8,527 bases of DNA from an uncultured Brevundimonas sp. (GTDB lineage: Bacteria > Pseudomonadota > Alphaproteobacteria > Caulobacterales > Caulobacteraceae), in contig CAMLNT010000088.1 in NCBI GenBank assembly GCA_946481425.1, positions 1 through 8,527 of the forward strand. The letters are read 5' to 3'. A program made the position numbers and the translations under genes. The notes under the pieces were generated by a model. That model made no database searches. It saw only the letters and a program-made list of their open reading frames with translations, and was not told where the DNA came from. Below, piece by piece: positions 6,313 to 8,527 of this stretch (position 1 is its first letter; the number at the start of each line of letters is the position of its first letter).

Positions 6313-6594
6313 CTATCGCGTCAGCCGCCGCCGGTTTGCCGCCGTCTTGCGGCGATAGGTGCCGACCACCTGCTTGGCGATCGCCGCCTGGCTCTTGCCC
6401 TGCATCGTGCCCACCATCATCGCCATGCTGGCGTCGGCCGCCGCCTGCATCTTCTCGGTGACCATCAGATTGGCTTCGGCGTCTGCCGCCGCGCCGCCGG
6501 TCATCAGCTTGACCGTCCTCAGCGCCACGACCTGCTGCGCCTCGATGCCCAGCCGCATCATCGACATCGATAGATCGAACCACGGGTTCTTCAT
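6313..6594 (-). CDS. Small methionine-rich helical protein, function unknown
   Basis: The protein has 93 residues and no signal peptide. It is almost entirely predicted helix with low sequence complexity: NPWFDLSMSMMRLGIEAQQ, then MTGGAAADAEANLMV, then EKMQAAADASMAMMVGTMQG, closing with a strongly basic tail RRKTAANRRRLTR. Eleven of 93 residues are methionine. From memory, small proteins of this build (opening NPWFD, middle EKM, ending in a basic RRR tail) are widespread in alphaproteobacteria as hypothetical proteins, sometimes loosely labelled phasin-like; I cannot confirm that here. The start has AGGAG 6 nt upstream. It lies 59 bp downstream of the PPDK gene on the same strand with no clear terminator between, so co-transcription is possible. 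Confidence 0.75.
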   Translation of the reverse strand: MKNPWFDLSMSMMRLGIEAQQVVALRTVKLMTGGAAADAEANLMVTEKMQAAADASMAMMVGTMQGKSQAAIAKQVVGTYRRKTAANRRRLTR

Positions 6595-6653
6595 GGCAGG
6601 CTCCTGTCCGGAGCTGGAAAGCGGTCCGGTCGCCTGTCGCCCGATAGGATTGC

Positions 6654-8527
6654 CTACCGGTCCTTTTCGCGCTCCGTCCCCGACCGGGCGCTCAGCGCGG
6701 CCTGGGCTGCGGCCAGCCGCGCGATCGGTACGCGGTAAGGCGAGCAGCTGACGTAATCCAGGCCCGCGCCTTCACAGAAGGCGATCGACGACGGGTCGCC
6801 GCCGTGCTCGCCGCAGATGCCCAGCTTGACGTTCGGACGCACCGTCTTGCCGCGCTCGGCCGCGATCTTGATCAGGTCGCCCACGCCGTCCGGGTCCAGG
6901 CGAACGAACGGGTCGTGCTCGAAGATGCCCTTGTCCAGATAGGCCTGAAGGAACCGGCCCGAGTCGTCGCGGCTGATGCCAAACGTCGTCTGCGTCAGGT
7001 CGTTGGTTCCGAAAGAGAAGAACTCGGCATGCTCGGCCAGGTCGTCGGCCCGGAGCGCCGCGCGCGGCAACTCGATCATGGTCCCGACCATGTAATCGAC
7101 CCGATCGCCCTTCTCGGCGAACACGGCCTCGGCCGTCCGGTCGGTCAGCTCGCGCAGGAACTTCATCTCCTGCCCCTTGGCGACCAGCGGGTGCATGATC
7201 TCCGGCAGCGGCGCCTCGCCGGTTTCGGCCTTCACCTGGAGCGCGGCCTCGATGATGGCTCGGACCTGCATCTCGTAGATTTCCGGATAGGCCACGCCCA
7301 GCCGGCATCCGCGATGGCCCAGCATCGGGTTGGTCTCGTGCAGGGCCTTGGCCCGGTTCATCAGCTTGTCGGCGTCCAGCCCGGTCGCCCGCGCCACGGC
7401 CGCCACGTCTTCGGGCGTGTGCGGCAGGAACTCGTGCAGCGGCGGATCCAGCAGCCGGATCGTGACCGGCAGGCCGGCCATGATCTTGAAGATCTCGACG
7501 AAGTCTTCCTTCTGGAACGGCGCGATCTTGGACAAGGCAGCCCGGCGGCCCGCCTCGTCGTCGGCCAGGATCATCTCGCGCACGGCGGCGATCCGGGTGT
7601 CGTCGAAGAACATGTGCTCGGTCCGGCACAGCCCGATGCCCTCGGCCCCGAAACCGCGCGCCGTCTGGGCGTCCAGCGGCGTCTCGGCGTTGGCCCGAAC
7701 CTTCAGGCGCCGGGCCTCGTCGGCCCAACCCATCAGGGTCTGGAAATCGCCGGTCAGCTCCGGCTCGATCATCTTCACCGCGCCCGCGATGACCTCGCCT
7801 GACGAGCCGTCGATGGTGATGATCTCGCCGGCCCGGTAGACCTCGCCGTTGGCGACGAACTGGCCGACCTTGGCGTCGATGTGAACGCCCGAGGCGCCCG
7901 AGACGCACGGACGTCCCATGCCTCGCGCCACGACCGCCGCGTGGCTGGTCATGCCGCCGCGGGCTGTCACGATGCCGCGCGCGGCGTGCATCCCGTGGAT
8001 GTCTTCCGGCGAGGTCTCCTCGCGCACCAGGATGACCGCCTCGCCCATCTGGCCCAGACGTTCGGCTTCGTCGGAATCGAACACGATCTTGCCGGTCGCC
8101 GCGCCCGGGCTGGCGGGCAGGCCCTTGGCCACGACCGCCCGCTCGGCGTTCGGGTCCAGCGTCGGGTGCAGCAGCTGATCCAGAGCCTGAGGCTCGACCC
8201 GCTGGATGCCCTCCTCGCGGCTAATCAGCCCCTCGGCCGCCAGTTCCACCGCGATCTTCAGCGCGGCCTTGGCCGTGCGCTTGCCGTTGCGGGTCTGCAG
8301 CATCCACAGCCGGCCCTGTTCGACCGTGAACTCGATATCCTGCATGTCGCGGTAGTGGCGCTCCAGCGTGCCGACTACATCGACGAACTGGCCGAACACC
8401 TCCGGCATGGCCTCTTCCATCGAGAGCTTGGTCTCGCCCATCTCCTCGCGGCCGGCCTTGGTCAGCGCCTGCGGCGTGCGGATGCCGGCCACCACGTCCT
8501 CGCCTTGGGCGTTGATCAGGAACTCGC
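6654..8527 (-). CDS. ppdK: Pyruvate phosphate dikinase, C-terminal 623 residues (5' end cut by window)
   Basis: PPDK catalyses pyruvate + ATP + Pi <=> PEP + AMP + PPi in the cytoplasm and supports gluconeogenesis or pyrophosphate-linked glycolysis. The frame is open from the right edge (codon 8525-8523) to TAG at 6654. The visible part begins with the end of the ATP-grasp domain (EFLINAQGEDVVAGIRTPQA, then TVEQGRLWMLQTRNGKRT). Next is the swivelling phosphohistidine domain, with GGMTSHAAVVARGMGRP carrying the catalytic histidine (codon 7941-7943). The PEP/pyruvate TIM barrel follows, with GLCRTEHMFF, MLGHRGCRLG, FSFGTNDLTQTTFG and the active-site cysteine in LGICGEHGGDP (codon 6813-6815). Full-length enzymes are near 890 residues, so roughly 265 N-terminal residues lie outside. 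GTG at 8495 is an internal codon, not a start. It is intact in the part seen and is followed by the 93-residue gene. Confidence 0.97.
   Translation of the reverse strand, partial: EFLINAQGEDVVAGIRTPQALTKAGREEMGETKLSMEEAMPEVFGQFVDVVGTLERHYRDMQDIEFTVEQGRLWMLQTRNGKRTAKAALKIAVELAAEGLISREEGIQRVEPQALDQLLHPTLDPNAERAVVAKGLPASPGAATGKIVFDSDEAERLGQMGEAVILVREETSPEDIHGMHAARGIVTARGGMTSHAAVVARGMGRPCVSGASGVHIDAKVGQFVANGEVYRAGEIITIDGSSGEVIAGAVKMIEPELTGDFQTLMGWADEARRLKVRANAETPLDAQTARGFGAEGIGLCRTEHMFFDDTRIAAVREMILADDEAGRRAALSKIAPFQKEDFVEIFKIMAGLPVTIRLLDPPLHEFLPHTPEDVAAVARATGLDADKLMNRAKALHETNPMLGHRGCRLGVAYPEIYEMQVRAIIEAALQVKAETGEAPLPEIMHPLVAKGQEMKFLRELTDRTAEAVFAEKGDRVDYMVGTMIELPRAALRADDLAEHAEFFSFGTNDLTQTTFGISRDDSGRFLQAYLDKGIFEHDPFVRLDPDGVGDLIKIAAERGKTVRPNVKLGICGEHGGDPSSIAFCEGAGLDYVSCSPYRVPIARLAAAQAALSARSGTEREKDR

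Noticed and set aside
6804..7802. Long plus-strand open frame (332 codons) antisense to ppdK
   Set aside because: The opposite strand encodes PPDK with all expected motifs; the antisense translation has no recognisable family and arises from third-position GC bias.

Overview
The window is a compact, high-GC chromosomal segment. Its codon usage (strong G/C at third positions), single-membrane-anchor lipoprotein, OmpA-type porins and gene families suggest an alphaproteobacterium of the Caulobacterales, most likely Brevundimonas-like. The genus is an inference from protein resemblance, not a measured assignment. There are ten protein-coding genes, two of them cut by the window edges. I see no rRNA, tRNA, CRISPR array, insertion sequence or phage module.

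Layout. The left edge (1-734, minus) carries the N-terminal 244 residues of an OmpA-type outer-membrane protein: signal peptide, small beta-barrel, a run of 30 prolines, then the first residues of the OmpA domain. A 235-bp divergent intergenic region with a near-perfect inverted repeat separates it from a plus-strand pair: a long-form beta-ketoacyl-ACP synthase III (970-2145) that overlaps by ATGA a small NTF2-like protein (2142-2582). Facing them is an M48A (Ste24-type) membrane metalloprotease (2579-3757, minus); the two convergent stop codons are shared in one CTAG. Next on the minus strand comes a barrel-only outer-membrane protein (3874-4404) with a clear intrinsic terminator. It is a paralogue of the barrel at the left edge.

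Across a second divergent intergenic region, a plus-strand pair encodes a lipoprotein (4637-5212) and, ATGA-coupled to it, a small exported protein (5209-5610); neither has a function I recognise. The rest is minus strand: a 161-residue HTH-type protein (5638-6123) preceded by a cluster of GGAC-type direct repeats, a 93-residue methionine-rich protein (6313-6594), and the C-terminal 623 residues of pyruvate phosphate dikinase (6654-8525), whose start lies beyond the right edge.

Functional picture. The themes are envelope biogenesis (two barrel proteins, a lipoprotein, an exported protein, a membrane protease) and central or lipid metabolism (KAS III, PPDK). I do not see a clear new multi-gene system. 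The best leads are the two tightly coupled plus-strand gene pairs, the repeat cluster ahead of the HTH gene, and the modular relation between the two barrel proteins.
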